Assembly: GCA_910584945.1 (NCBI GenBank)
Contig: CAJUDY010000008.1
Span: 1 to 64,000 of the forward strand
DNA: 64,000 nucleotides
Origin: an uncultured Lachnospiraceae bacterium
GTDB taxonomy: Bacteria > Bacillota > Clostridia > Lachnospirales > Lachnospiraceae
Direction of reading: 5' to 3'
Shown: piece after piece, positions 9,384 to 17,888 of the stretch
Position numbering within the stretch: the stretch's first letter is position 1
Layout: each line of letters opens with the position of its first letter
Notes under the pieces: model-generated
The model's input: only the letters and a program-made list of their open reading frames with translations
Told to the model about the DNA's origin: nothing
Database searches by the model: none
Made by a program: the position numbers and the translations under genes

Positions 9384-9432
9384 GCCACAGCCAGGGACCG
9401 GCAGAAAGTCAGTCTCTGGCTGTGGCAATTTT
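9384..9432 (+). terminator. Intrinsic terminator ending the GH3/GtrA operon
   Basis: An 11-bp perfect stem GCCACAGCCAG (9384-9394) pairs with CTGGCTGTGGC (9416-9426), followed by AATTTT. Confidence 0.8.
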
Positions 9433-9499
9433 GTGGCAATTCTGTGGTGTTTTCAGTGTCCCCTGGCAAAATATCTGCATGAAAAGGAGGAAGAATCAA

Positions 9500-9706
9500 A
9501 TGAAAAACCTGAGAAGAAAATACCTGTCTCTGATGCTTGGCTTGTGTTTAACTTTTTCTATATTGGCAGGCTGTTCCGGGTTCAATATTCCCCGGCAGGT
9601 TTTGGAAAAAGTATCTTTATTGGAGAGGCAGATGAAGGAGTGCGGGAAAACCATGGCGGAGATCAGGGAGTTACTGACCATGGCCCGCAACAGTCAGGAC
9701 GTCTGA
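9500..9706 (+). CDS. Small lipoprotein with a short coiled-coil tail
   Basis: 68 residues from ATG 9500, behind an excellent AAAGGAGG site at 9484-9491. The N-terminus has positive residues (KNLRRK), a hydrophobic stretch and a lipobox ILAGC, so the mature protein would be a lipid-anchored peptide of about 44 residues. The mature part (VLEKVSLLERQMKECGKTM) has heptad spacing suggesting a short helix. No family is recognised. It stands alone between the GH3 operon terminator and a promoter at 9733. Confidence 0.7.
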   Translation: MKNLRRKYLSLMLGLCLTFSILAGCSGFNIPRQVLEKVSLLERQMKECGKTMAEIRELLTMARNSQDV

Positions 9707-9717
9707 TCAGAGCGACT

Positions 9718-9761
9718 GATTTCAAGCGAATCTTGAAATCAATCGGTTTTGATAGTATACT
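9718..9761 (+). promoter_or_regulatory. Sigma-A-type promoter with an overlapping inverted repeat
   Basis: TTGAAA (9733-9738), a 17-bp spacer and TATACT (9756-9761) form a good vegetative promoter. A perfect 9-bp inverted repeat GATTTCAAG / CTTGAAATC (9718-9726 and 9732-9740, 5-bp centre) covers the -35 box and looks like an operator. Confidence 0.55.
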
Positions 9762-9788
9762 ATAGTCAGAAAAGAAGGATATTACGGG

Positions 9789-10290
9789 ATGGTAAAGAAC
9801 GTACAGGATTTAAAACCAGACACCGTACTAAAGAATTACTGGAGCGACAATGATCAGTTCGCGGATCTTTTCAATGCGATGCTGTTTGGAGGAAGTCAGG
9901 TGCTCCGTCCGGAGGAGCTTACGGACGCGGATACGGAAGAGTCCTCGGTACTGGAACATCGGGATTCCAGCATAAGCATGCAGGCCTCCAGGGACAATAT
10001 TAAGATATGTAAAAAGTCTACCATATATGGCATAGAATTCGTGATTCTGGACCGAAGCCTGGTCAGAGAGGAAGCAAAGAAAAAAGTGATCGATTACGCC
10101 TCGGAGCACGCGGTAGACCGGAGCGTCATTATGAACGTGGCGGGGGCGGCGAACTGCAGGATCGACTACGATGTATTATCCAGGAAAGAAGACTTTGATA
10201 TGTGTACCTTATTTGAGGAGATTGCAAGAGAGAGTGAGAAAACAGGAGAGGCGAGAGGAGAAACTGGAACTTCAATCAAGAGAAAGAACA
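9789..10290 (+). pseudogene. Remnant of an Rpn/PD-(D/E)XK nuclease-type transposase
   Basis: The first 55 residues (YWSDNDQFADLFNAMLFGGSQVLRPEEL) and a later part (CTLFEEIARESEKTGEARGE) resemble the two ends of the Rpn-like putative transposase/nuclease family common in Lachnospiraceae. The catalytic middle (the block with the PD-(D/E)XK residues) is missing or collapsed, and after about position 10270 the frame runs out of similarity into the next gene. The frame stays open to 10496, but there it is only a shadow of the downstream coding sequence. I read it as a decayed insertion with an internal deletion. Its own promoter is still visible at 9733-9761. Confidence 0.6.
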
Positions 10291-11676
10291 ATGGGAATCA
10301 TAGCAGCCATCATGGTTCCTCATCCGCCTTTAATCATTCCGGAGGTGGGAAGAGGAGAAGAAAAGAACATACAGCATACAATCGATGCTTACGAGGAGGC
10401 GGCGAGAAGAATCGGGGAACGGAAACCGGATACGATCGTCCTGCTCTCGCCCCATCAGACCATGTACGCGGACTACTTTCATATCTCGCCGGGTGAGAGG
10501 GCGTCTGGAGACTTCGGAGCGTTCCGGGCCGGGCAGGTGAGACTGGAGGCGGCGTACGATACGGATTTTGTGGAGCTTTTGTGCCAGTTTGCGGAAGGAG
10601 AAGGACTGGCGGCCGGCACCCTCGGAGAGCGGGAGAAGCGGCTGGATCACGGGACCATGGTGCCCCTTTCTTTTATCAACAAATTCTGGACCGGGTACCG
10701 ACTGGTGCGGATCGGATTGTCCGGTCTTCCTCTTAAGGAACACTATCGTCTGGGACAGTATATCCGGCAGACGGCGGAGACCCTGGAACGAAAGACCATG
10801 GTGATCGGCAGCGGAGATCTGTCCCACCGGTTGAAGGAAGACGGCCCCTATGGCTATCAGAAAGAGGGCCCGGAGTACGATCGGCGGATCATGGAAGTGA
10901 TGGGAAAGGGGGACTTTCTGGAGCTTCTGGAATTTTCAGAAGATTTTTGTCAGAAGGCAGGGGAATGCGGGCACCGTTCTTTTACGATTCTGGCCGGCGC
11001 GCTGGACGGCCTGCGGGTGAAAAGCGAGCGATTATCCTACGAAGGACCTTTCGGGGTAGGCTATGGAGTCTGTGTCTATGAGGCGGGGGAGGAGGATCCG
11101 TCCCGGAGATTCCTGGAGCAATACGAAGAAAAGGTCCGTCTGCGGCTTAGAGAGCAGCGGGAAAAGGAAGACGCTTACGTCCGGCTGGCCCGGGAGACCA
11201 TTGAATGCTATGTCCGGACCGGATGTCTGCCAAAGCCGCCGGGAGAACTTCCAAAGGAGCTAAACGAACGCAGAGCCGGAGTCTTCGTCTCGATCAAAAA
11301 AGACGGCAGGCTTCGGGGCTGCATCGGGACGATTCAGGCGGTGCAGGCCTCCATCGCAGAGGAGATCCGGCACAATGCGGTCAGCGCCTGTTCCCAGGAT
11401 CCCAGATTTTCTCCGGTGCGGTCGGAGGAGTTGGAGCGTCTAAGTGTGAGCGTGGACGTGCTGGGGGATACGGAACGGATCGCGTCTCCCGCAGAGCTGG
11501 ATGTGAAGCGTTACGGCGTGATTGTCACCCGGGGATATCGCCGGGGGCTGCTGCTTCCAAACCTGGAGGGCGTGAATACGGTGGAAGAGCAGATCGCCAT
11601 CGCAAAGCAAAAAGCCGGCATTCGGGAGGACGAAGAGGTGGAGCTTCAAAGATTCGAGGTGGTCAGACATGTCTGA
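10291..11676 (+). CDS. amrA: Memo-like dioxygenase/AMMECR1 fusion (AmmeMemoRadiSam proteins B+A)
   Basis: 461 residues from ATG 10291, where family similarity begins (MGIIAAIMVPHPPLIIPEVG). Residues 1-260 form a Memo domain of the extradiol-dioxygenase LigB fold, with likely metal-site histidines in MVPHPPL, LLSPHQT and SGDLSH. Residues 285-461 are an AMMECR1 domain, shown by RAGVFVSIKKDGRLRGCIGT. In many bacteria these are separate genes beside a radical SAM gene; here they are fused, and the radical SAM partner follows with an 8-bp overlap. The biochemical role of the system is not established; radical-based modification of an unknown substrate is the general assumption. The true gene might start further upstream, in sequence confused by the transposase remnant. 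Confidence 0.9.
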   Translation: MGIIAAIMVPHPPLIIPEVGRGEEKNIQHTIDAYEEAARRIGERKPDTIVLLSPHQTMYADYFHISPGERASGDFGAFRAGQVRLEAAYDTDFVELLCQFAEGEGLAAGTLGEREKRLDHGTMVPLSFINKFWTGYRLVRIGLSGLPLKEHYRLGQYIRQTAETLERKTMVIGSGDLSHRLKEDGPYGYQKEGPEYDRRIMEVMGKGDFLELLEFSEDFCQKAGECGHRSFTILAGALDGLRVKSERLSYEGPFGVGYGVCVYEAGEEDPSRRFLEQYEEKVRLRLREQREKEDAYVRLARETIECYVRTGCLPKPPGELPKELNERRAGVFVSIKKDGRLRGCIGTIQAVQASIAEEIRHNAVSACSQDPRFSPVRSEELERLSVSVDVLGDTERIASPAELDVKRYGVIVTRGYRRGLLLPNLEGVNTVEEQIAIAKQKAGIREDEEVELQRFEVVRHV

Positions 11677-12517
11677 GAGCGCAAAAAGATCGGAGGTCAT
11701 ATGCCCGGTATGCATGCATCACTGCCGCCTGAAACCGGGACAGCAGGGGATCTGTAGGGCGAGAACGAATGAGAACGGAACCGTCGTCTGCGGAAATTAC
11801 GGTCAGGTGACTTCTTTGAATCTGGACCCTATAGAAAAGAAACCGCTGAGGGTGTTCCATCCGGGAAGCCTGATCCTGTCCGTGGGCAGCTACGGCTGCA
11901 ATCTGCGCTGTCCCTTCTGTCAGAATCACGAGATTTCCATGGCGGACGAAGCTTCTTTGGTTTCCCGCGCTATGTCTCCGGAGGAACTATCAGAGCGGGC
12001 GCTGAAATATCGGCCGGTGGGGAACCTCGGCGTTGCCTTCACCTACAATGAGCCGCTGGTGGGGTGGGAGTATGTGCGGGATACGGCCAGGCTGGTCCGC
12101 GGCCTGGGCATGAAAAATATTATGGTCACCAACGGCAGCGCGGAGTTAGCGGTGCTGGAAGAACTGCTTCCTTATATTGACGCCATGAACATCGATCTGA
12201 AAGGTTTCCGACCGGAGTATTACCGGAAGCTGGGCGGGGATCTGGAGACAGTGAAGGCATTCATTGCCCGGGCATCCAGGGACTGCCACGTGGAGCTGAC
12301 GACGCTGATCGTTCCGGGAGAAAACGATGATTTTTCGCAGATGAAGGAAGAAGCGGCATGGATTGCGTCGTTAAGCCCCGGGATTCCGCTTCATGTGACC
12401 CGGTTTTTCCCAAGGTATCATATGACTGACCGGGAGGCCACCGAAGTGCAGCGGGTCTATGACCTTGCCGCTTTCGCGCAGAAATACCTGAATTATGTGT
12501 TCGTGGGGAACTGTTAG
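11669..12517 (+). CDS. amrS: AmmeMemoRadiSam system radical SAM enzyme
   Basis: 282 residues. The radical SAM cluster motif is CNLRCPFC (CX3CX2C), and an N-terminal CPVCMHHCRL...GQQGICRAR block supplies additional cysteines typical of this PflA-like subfamily. Core motifs follow: TYNEPL, VTNGS and NIDLKGF. The start ATG overlaps the fusion gene by 8 bp (ATGTCTGA), indicating translational coupling. Partnership with Memo and AMMECR1 domains is the family hallmark, which makes the call firm, although the substrate is unknown. Confidence 0.93.
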   Translation: MSESAKRSEVICPVCMHHCRLKPGQQGICRARTNENGTVVCGNYGQVTSLNLDPIEKKPLRVFHPGSLILSVGSYGCNLRCPFCQNHEISMADEASLVSRAMSPEELSERALKYRPVGNLGVAFTYNEPLVGWEYVRDTARLVRGLGMKNIMVTNGSAELAVLEELLPYIDAMNIDLKGFRPEYYRKLGGDLETVKAFIARASRDCHVELTTLIVPGENDDFSQMKEEAAWIASLSPGIPLHVTRFFPRYHMTDREATEVQRVYDLAAFAQKYLNYVFVGNC

Positions 12518-12560
12518 AAGGTTACGATTCACAGCCACGATAGAAGATGAGAGGAATAAA

Positions 12561-13793
12561 ATGAGACTTGCGATTATCGGCGGCGGCGCAGCGGGCATGA
12601 TGGCGTCCGTATTTGCGGCGAAAGATGGAGTTTCCGTGGATCTGTATGAGCGGAACGAGAAGCTTGGGAAAAAGCTTTATATTACCGGAAAGGGCAGATG
12701 CAATCTGACCAACGCCTGCGATATGGAGGAACTTCTGGGAAGCGTCAGGAGCAATCCGAAATTCCTGTACAGCGCTTTTTACGGCTTTACGAACCGGGAC
12801 GCCATGGATTTTTTTGAAAAAGAAGGACTGCGGATCAAGGTGGAACGGGGAAACCGGGTCTTTCCGGAGTCGGACCGGTCGGCGGATGTGCTGGACGCCT
12901 TAAAGCACGCCATAAAAAAGGCGGGCGTGCGGGTGCATCTGAACAGCCGGGTGACGCGTCTTCGAAAAGACGGCGGCCGGTTCCTTCTGGAACTGGAGGA
13001 GGGGAAGACCGCGGAGGCGGACCGGGTATTCGTTGCCACGGGAGGGATCTCCTATGAGAGCACCGGGTCCACCGGGGACGGCTATCTGATGGCCCGGGAG
13101 CTGGGACTGAAGGTCACCGAGTGCTGTCCGTCCCTGGTGCCGTTTCAGATCAAGGAGTCTTTTGTGAAAGAGCTTCAGGGGCTGGCGCTGAAAAATATTG
13201 CTATCCGGGTGATGGATGGGAAGAAGGTGCTTCATGAAGACTTTGGAGAACTTTTGTTCACCCATTTCGGCGTCAGCGGGCCGTTGATCCTGACAGCCAG
13301 CAGTGTCTGCGGAAGGAACATACAGGAAAAGGAATTAAAGCTGTTTCTGGATTTGAAGCCGGCGCTTACGACGGAACAGATGGAAACCAGAGTGCTGCGG
13401 GAGTTCGAGGCGGCAAAAAATAAAAAGTTCGGGAACGTGGCGTCGGTGTTCTTCCCGTCGAAGCTGACGCCGGTGATGATTCATCTTAGCGGAATTTCTG
13501 CAGAAAAAAAGGTGAATGAGATCACAAAGGAAGAACGAAGGCGTTTTTTGCAAAATATGAAGGAACTGCAATTGACCGTGACCGGGCTTCGGGGGTATAA
13601 TGAGGCGGTGGTCACCAAGGGAGGTGTATCGGTGAAAGAGATTCATCCGTCGTCCATGGAGTCAAATAAGGTTCCGGGACTTTACTTTATCGGGGAGGTG
13701 CTGGATCTGGACGCGGTGACCGGTGGGTTTAATCTGCAGATTGCCTGGTCCACGGCGGTGGCGGCGGCGAGAGCTGTTTCATTGGAGAGTTAG
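12561..13793 (+). CDS. HI0933/YhiN-family NAD(P)/FAD-dependent oxidoreductase
   Basis: 410 residues from ATG 12561, where the Rossmann motif begins at once (AIIGGGAAGMMAS). Further family marks are KLYITGKGRCNLTN near residue 50, VFVATGGISYESTGSTGDGY in the middle, and GGFNLQIAWSTA at the FAD-binding C-terminus. Upstream in-frame sequence has no similarity, and GAGAGG precedes the chosen start. Members of this family include BaiN, annotated as a bile-acid-pathway flavoprotein in clostridia, but most have no proven function. It lies 43 bp after amrS and 22 bp before cmk, so it may be co-transcribed with either. Confidence 0.88.
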   Translation: MRLAIIGGGAAGMMASVFAAKDGVSVDLYERNEKLGKKLYITGKGRCNLTNACDMEELLGSVRSNPKFLYSAFYGFTNRDAMDFFEKEGLRIKVERGNRVFPESDRSADVLDALKHAIKKAGVRVHLNSRVTRLRKDGGRFLLELEEGKTAEADRVFVATGGISYESTGSTGDGYLMARELGLKVTECCPSLVPFQIKESFVKELQGLALKNIAIRVMDGKKVLHEDFGELLFTHFGVSGPLILTASSVCGRNIQEKELKLFLDLKPALTTEQMETRVLREFEAAKNKKFGNVASVFFPSKLTPVMIHLSGISAEKKVNEITKEERRRFLQNMKELQLTVTGLRGYNEAVVTKGGVSVKEIHPSSMESNKVPGLYFIGEVLDLDAVTGGFNLQIAWSTAVAAARAVSLES

Positions 13794-13815
13794 ATAGATT
13801 AAGAGGTGCATTTTG

Positions 13816-14478
13816 ATGAAGAAGGGTTACAATATCGCGATTGACGGGCCGGCGGGGGCCGGGAAGAGTACGATTGCCAGGAGGATTGCAAAGGAACTGA
13901 ATTTTATCTATGTGGACACGGGGGCTATGTACCGGGCCATGGCGCTGTATTTGATTCGGAAGGGGATGGAACCGGCGGATACGAAAGGGATCGCCGGAGC
14001 GTGTCGGGAGGCGGAGATCTCCATCAAGTACCAGGACGGCGAGCAGGTGGTTCTGCTGGACGGAGAAAATGTCAATGCGTATCTTCGGACCGAGGAGGTG
14101 GGCAACATGGCCTCTTATTCTTCCATGGTTCCCGAAGTACGTGAAAAACTGGTAGAGCTGCAGCAGAAGCTGGCGGCTTCGGCGGACGTGGTGATGGACG
14201 GCCGGGATATCGGGACGGTGGTTCTGCCGGGGGCGGACGTGAAAGTCTATCTGACCGCCAGCAGCGCCACCCGGGCGAAGCGCCGGTATCTGGAGCTCCA
14301 GGAGAAGGGAGAGACGGCGGATCTTGCGGTCATCGAGCAGGACATTATCGACCGGGATTACCGGGACATGCACCGAGAGCATTCGCCCCTCCGCCAGGCG
14401 GAGGATGCGGTGCTTGTGGACTCTTCCGATCTGACTATTGAGGAAGTGGTGGAGAGGATCAAGTCGTTATGCGGGTAA
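13816..14478 (+). CDS. cmk: Cytidylate kinase
   Basis: 220 residues. The P-loop GPAGAGKST stands at the N-terminus, followed by VDTGAMYRA, the CMP-site motif VMDGRDIGTVV and the lid RAKRRYLE...RDYRDMHRE. It phosphorylates CMP and dCMP with ATP in pyrimidine nucleotide supply. ATG 13816 is preferred over TTG 13813, with AGAGGTG upstream. It overlaps ispH by 10 bp and so opens the conserved clostridial cmk-ispH-S1 operon. Confidence 0.97.
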   Translation: MKKGYNIAIDGPAGAGKSTIARRIAKELNFIYVDTGAMYRAMALYLIRKGMEPADTKGIAGACREAEISIKYQDGEQVVLLDGENVNAYLRTEEVGNMASYSSMVPEVREKLVELQQKLAASADVVMDGRDIGTVVLPGADVKVYLTASSATRAKRRYLELQEKGETADLAVIEQDIIDRDYRDMHREHSPLRQAEDAVLVDSSDLTIEEVVERIKSLCG

Positions 14479-15314
14479 AAGTGGCAAAAAGCGCAGGATT
14501 CTGCTTCGGGGTGCACCGGGCGGTGGATACGGTCTACGAGCAGGCAGAGAAGGGGGTACGCCCCATTTATACTTATGGTCCGATCATACACAACGAGGTG
14601 GTGGTGCAGGACCTGGAGGAAAAGGGCGTAAAGGTTTTAAACAGCCGGGAGGAACTGGAGGCGCTGACCGAAGGGACCGTGATCATCCGATCTCACGGCG
14701 TGGGAAAGGAAATCTATGATCTGATCGAACGGAAGGGCCTTCACTGCGTGGACGCCACCTGTCCTTTTGTCAAAAAAATCCACAAGATTGTGGAGAGAGA
14801 GAGCCGGGCCGGGAAGCAGATCGTCATCATCGGCAACGACCGGCATCCGGAGGTGGAAGGGATCAAGGGGTGGTGCAGTACGGCGGCAATCGTGCTGGAA
14901 TCCGCGGAACAGGCGGAAAATTTTGCGCTTCCGGAGGCGGTTCCCATATGCGTGGTTTCGCAGACGACATTTAACTACAAGAAATTTCAAGATTTAGTTG
15001 AAATTCTTGATAAAAAGAGGTATGATAGAGTTGTTGTAAATACGATCTGCAATGCGACGGAGGAGCGGCAGGCCGAAGCCCGTCAGATTGCAGGGGAAGT
15101 AGACGCCATGATTGTGATTGGCGGCAGCCACAGTTCGAATACGCAGAAGTTGTTTGAAATTTGCAGGAATGAGTGTAAGAATACTTACTATATACAGACT
15201 GTTCAAGACCTGGATTTAGAAGTATTACGATCTACTGGGCTAATAGGTATTACAGCAGGGGCTTCCACCCCAAAGAAAATTATTGAGGAGGTTCAAACAA
15301 GATGTCTGAATTAA
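14469..15314 (+). CDS. ispH: 4-hydroxy-3-methylbut-2-enyl diphosphate reductase
   Basis: 281 residues. The three cluster cysteines are in AGFCFGV, DATCPFVKK and NTICNAT; conserved histidines and the active-site Glu/Thr regions (IIHNEVV, VSQTTF) are present. It is the last enzyme of the MEP isoprenoid pathway, making IPP and DMAPP. ATG 14469 lies inside the last codons of cmk. The 3' end overlaps the S1 gene by 13 bp. In several clostridia IspH and the S1 protein are one fused polypeptide; here they are two overlapping frames. Confidence 0.97.
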   Translation: MRVKVAKSAGFCFGVHRAVDTVYEQAEKGVRPIYTYGPIIHNEVVVQDLEEKGVKVLNSREELEALTEGTVIIRSHGVGKEIYDLIERKGLHCVDATCPFVKKIHKIVERESRAGKQIVIIGNDRHPEVEGIKGWCSTAAIVLESAEQAENFALPEAVPICVVSQTTFNYKKFQDLVEILDKKRYDRVVVNTICNATEERQAEARQIAGEVDAMIVIGGSHSSNTQKLFEICRNECKNTYYIQTVQDLDLEVLRSTGLIGITAGASTPKKIIEEVQTRCLN

Positions 15315-16375
15315 GTTTTGAACAAATGCTGGAAGATTCACTAAAAACTATCAGAACAGGAGAAGTCGTAGAAGGCACGGTCATTGACGTCAAAGAAGAT
15401 GAGATTATCTTAAACATAGGATATAAGTCCGACGGCATCGTATCGCGTAATGAGTATACGAACGTACCCAATGCGGACCTGACTACCATGGTTTCCGTGG
15501 GCGACACGATGGAAGTAAAAGTTCTGAAGGTGAATGACGGCGAGGGACAGGTACAGCTGTCCTACAGAAGAGTCGCTGCAGAGAGAGGCAGCAAGAGACT
15601 GGAAGAGGCTTTTGAGAATAAGGAAGTATTGACTGCAAAAGTGACCCAGGTATTGGAAGGCGGTCTGAGCGTGGTTGTGGATGAGACCAGAATCTTTATT
15701 CCGGCCAGCCTGGTATCGGATATGTACGAGAAGAACCTGGGCAAATACGCAGATCAGGAGATTGAATTTGTGATTACCGAGTTCAATCCGAAGAGAAGAA
15801 GAATTATCGGCGACCGGAAGCAGTTGCTGGTGGCGAAGAAGGCAGAGCTTCAGAGAGCGCTGTTTGAGCGTATTCAGGAAGGCGACGTGGTAGACGGAGT
15901 GGTTAAGAATGTGACGGATTTCGGCGCATTCGTAGATCTGGGAGGAGCAGACGGTCTTTTGCATATCTCCGAGATGTCCTGGGGCCGGGTGGATCATCCG
16001 AAGAAAATGTTCAAGGTCGGTGACAAGCTGACGGTTCTGATCAAAGAGATCAAGGACACCAAGATCGCACTCAGCCTGAAGTTTGACGATGCGAATCCAT
16101 GGCTGACCGCAGATGAGAAGTATGCTGTGGGCAACATCGTAGAAGGTACCGTTGCCCGTATGACGGATTTCGGCGCATTTGTGGAGTTGGAGCCGGGTGT
16201 GGATGCACTGCTTCATGTTTCTCAGATTTCCAGAGAGCATGTGGAAAAGCCGTCGGATGTATTAAAAGCAGGTCAGAAGATCACGGCGAAAGTAGTAGAC
16301 TTCAATGGGGAAGACAGAAAGATCAGCCTGAGCATGAAGGTTCTGGAATCTCCGGCAGAAGAGATGGACGATTAA
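15302..16375 (+). CDS. S1 RNA-binding domain protein (short ribosomal protein S1 homolog)
   Basis: 357 residues with four S1 OB-fold repeats, starting near residues 19, 106, 191 and 276. The third and fourth are the best conserved (GVVKNVTDFGAFVDLGGADG and GTVARMTDFGAFVELEPGVD). Firmicute S1-like proteins of this size are thought to bind mRNA and help translation initiation, though not as essential 30S components. It overlaps ispH by 13 bp and ends the operon before a hairpin at 16399. Confidence 0.93.
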   Translation: MSELSFEQMLEDSLKTIRTGEVVEGTVIDVKEDEIILNIGYKSDGIVSRNEYTNVPNADLTTMVSVGDTMEVKVLKVNDGEGQVQLSYRRVAAERGSKRLEEAFENKEVLTAKVTQVLEGGLSVVVDETRIFIPASLVSDMYEKNLGKYADQEIEFVITEFNPKRRRIIGDRKQLLVAKKAELQRALFERIQEGDVVDGVVKNVTDFGAFVDLGGADGLLHISEMSWGRVDHPKKMFKVGDKLTVLIKEIKDTKIALSLKFDDANPWLTADEKYAVGNIVEGTVARMTDFGAFVELEPGVDALLHVSQISREHVEKPSDVLKAGQKITAKVVDFNGEDRKISLSMKVLESPAEEMDD

Positions 16376-16398
16376 AAAACGTTATAAGGAATTAACAG

Positions 16399-16430
16399 GA
16401 GGGCATGCGAACGAGTGTTCGTATGTCCTC
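16399..16430 (+). terminator. Hairpin after the cmk-ispH-S1 operon
   Basis: A 14-bp stem GAGGGCATGCGAAC / GTTCGTATGTCCTC with two or three G-U pairs and loop GAGT. The following TGTTGATCT is only weakly T-rich, so termination may be partial. Confidence 0.55.
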
Positions 16431-16446
16431 TGTTGATCTAACGGGA

Positions 16447-16464
16447 TTGTTGAAATTTTCACAA
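16447..16464 (+). promoter_or_regulatory. Candidate Rex operator upstream of the rnf operon
   Basis: TTGTTGAAATTTTCACAA is an 18-bp near-palindrome that closely matches the Rex consensus (TTGTGAAA...TTTCACAA, clostridial form TTGTTAA...TTAACAA). Rex represses fermentation and redox genes when NADH/NAD+ is low. It lies 82 bp upstream of rnfC, which is a sensible place for a redox-controlled repressor of an NADH:ferredoxin enzyme. Confidence 0.7.
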
Positions 16465-16471
16465 GTTTCGA

Positions 16472-16513
16472 GCATCATACATGATCATTCCCCTAGGGGA
16501 TGTCATGTGTGAA
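16472..16513 (+). other. Palindromic leader element centred on CCCCTAGGGG
   Basis: An imperfect palindrome with centre CCCCTAGGGG at about 16490-16499 and arms CATACATGA / TCATGTGTG lies between the Rex-like site and rnfC. It could be an operator or an RNA hairpin in the rnf 5' untranslated region. No T-run follows. Confidence 0.45.
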
Positions 16514-16545
16514 CTCCCGTAGAAATATAAGAAAGAGGGGTTCTT

Positions 16546-17862
16546 ATGGCTACATTAACTTTTAAGGGTGGAGTCCATCCTTATGACGGTAAGGAACTGT
16601 CAAAAGACAAGTCGATTGTTCCATATCAGCCGAAGGGGGATTTGATCTATCCGGTTTCTCAGCATATCGGGGCTCCGGCAGCGCCGGTTGTCGCAAAAGG
16701 CGACCGTGTTCTGGTGGGACAGAAGATTGCGGAAGCAGGAGGATTTGTATCCTCACCGGTCTACGCGTCGGTATCTGGTACCGTGAAGGTGATCGAACCG
16801 CATTTTGTATCCACCGGAGCAAAGGTCAATTCCATTGTGGTGGAGAACGACGGTTTGTATGAAGAAGCGCCGGGGCTGCCGATCAAACCTTTTGCGGAGA
16901 TGTCCAGAGAGGATATTATTGGAATTATCAAGGAGTCCGGAGTCGTCGGCATGGGCGGCGCAGGCTTCCCTACCCATGTAAAACTGTCACCCAAAGATCC
17001 GGATAAGATCGATTACGTGCTGGTGAACTGCGCGGAATGTGAACCATATCTAACTTCCGATTACCGCTTGATGATGGAGCGTCCGGAGAAGGTTGTGGGC
17101 GGTCTGAAAGTAGTACTGGAGCTGTTCGACAACGCCCAGGGATGTATCTGTATCGAGGACAACAAGCCGGAGGCGATCAAGATTCTTAAGAAGGCCTGCG
17201 AGAATGAGACCCGCATTCAGGTAAAGGTCTTAAAGACCAAGTATCCCCAGGGTGCGGAGCGTATGCTGATCCACGCGGTGACCGGAAGGAATCTGAATTC
17301 TACCATGCTTCCGGCCGATCTTGGATGTGTGGTAGACAACTGCGACACGATCACTTCGATTTACGACGCGGTGATGCTGGGCAAGCCCCTGATCTCCAGG
17401 GTGGTGACCATCTCGGGCGAGGCGATTGCGAATCCCTCCAACTTCGAGTGCCGGATGGGAACCAACGTGGCGGAGCTGATCGAGGCGGCAGGCGGTTTTA
17501 AGAGCGAGGCAAAGAAGGTCATCTCCGGCGGCCCCATGATGGGATTTGCCATGTTTGACCTGGAAGTGCCCACCACAAAGACCACCTCCGCGATCACCTG
17601 TCTGGCAGCGGACGCTGTGTTCGAGTCCCCGACGACCGCCTGCATCAACTGCGGACGCTGCGTGGCGGCCTGCGACGAGGGGCTGATTCCGGCAAGGCTT
17701 GCACAGTTTTCTGAGAAGTTTAACCTGGAAGCGTTTCAAAAATGGCACGGTATGGAGTGTGTGGAGTGCGGATGCTGCAGCTATGTCTGTCCGGCCAAGA
17801 GGCCGTTGGCGCAGATGATCAAAAATGTAAGACGTATGGTTATGGCTAACCGTAAGAAATAA
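16546..17862 (+). CDS. rnfC: Rnf ion-translocating complex subunit C
   Basis: 438 residues. The N-terminal barrel-sandwich segment (GGVHPYDGK) is followed by the NADH/FMN-binding Nqo1-like domain (GMGGAGFPTHVKL, NCAECEPYLTSDYRLM). A C-terminal pair of [4Fe-4S] motifs reads CINCGRCVAAC and CVECGCCSYVCP. RnfC is the NADH-facing cytosolic subunit of the ferredoxin:NAD+ oxidoreductase that pumps Na+ or H+. It is first in a six-gene operon in C-D-G-E-A-B order. The ribosome site AGAGGGG precedes ATG 16546. Confidence 0.97.
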   Translation: MATLTFKGGVHPYDGKELSKDKSIVPYQPKGDLIYPVSQHIGAPAAPVVAKGDRVLVGQKIAEAGGFVSSPVYASVSGTVKVIEPHFVSTGAKVNSIVVENDGLYEEAPGLPIKPFAEMSREDIIGIIKESGVVGMGGAGFPTHVKLSPKDPDKIDYVLVNCAECEPYLTSDYRLMMERPEKVVGGLKVVLELFDNAQGCICIEDNKPEAIKILKKACENETRIQVKVLKTKYPQGAERMLIHAVTGRNLNSTMLPADLGCVVDNCDTITSIYDAVMLGKPLISRVVTISGEAIANPSNFECRMGTNVAELIEAAGGFKSEAKKVISGGPMMGFAMFDLEVPTTKTTSAITCLAADAVFESPTTACINCGRCVAACDEGLIPARLAQFSEKFNLEAFQKWHGMECVECGCCSYVCPAKRPLAQMIKNVRRMVMANRKK

Positions 17863-17888
17863 ATAGAAAAAAGAAAGAGGTGAGTCGT

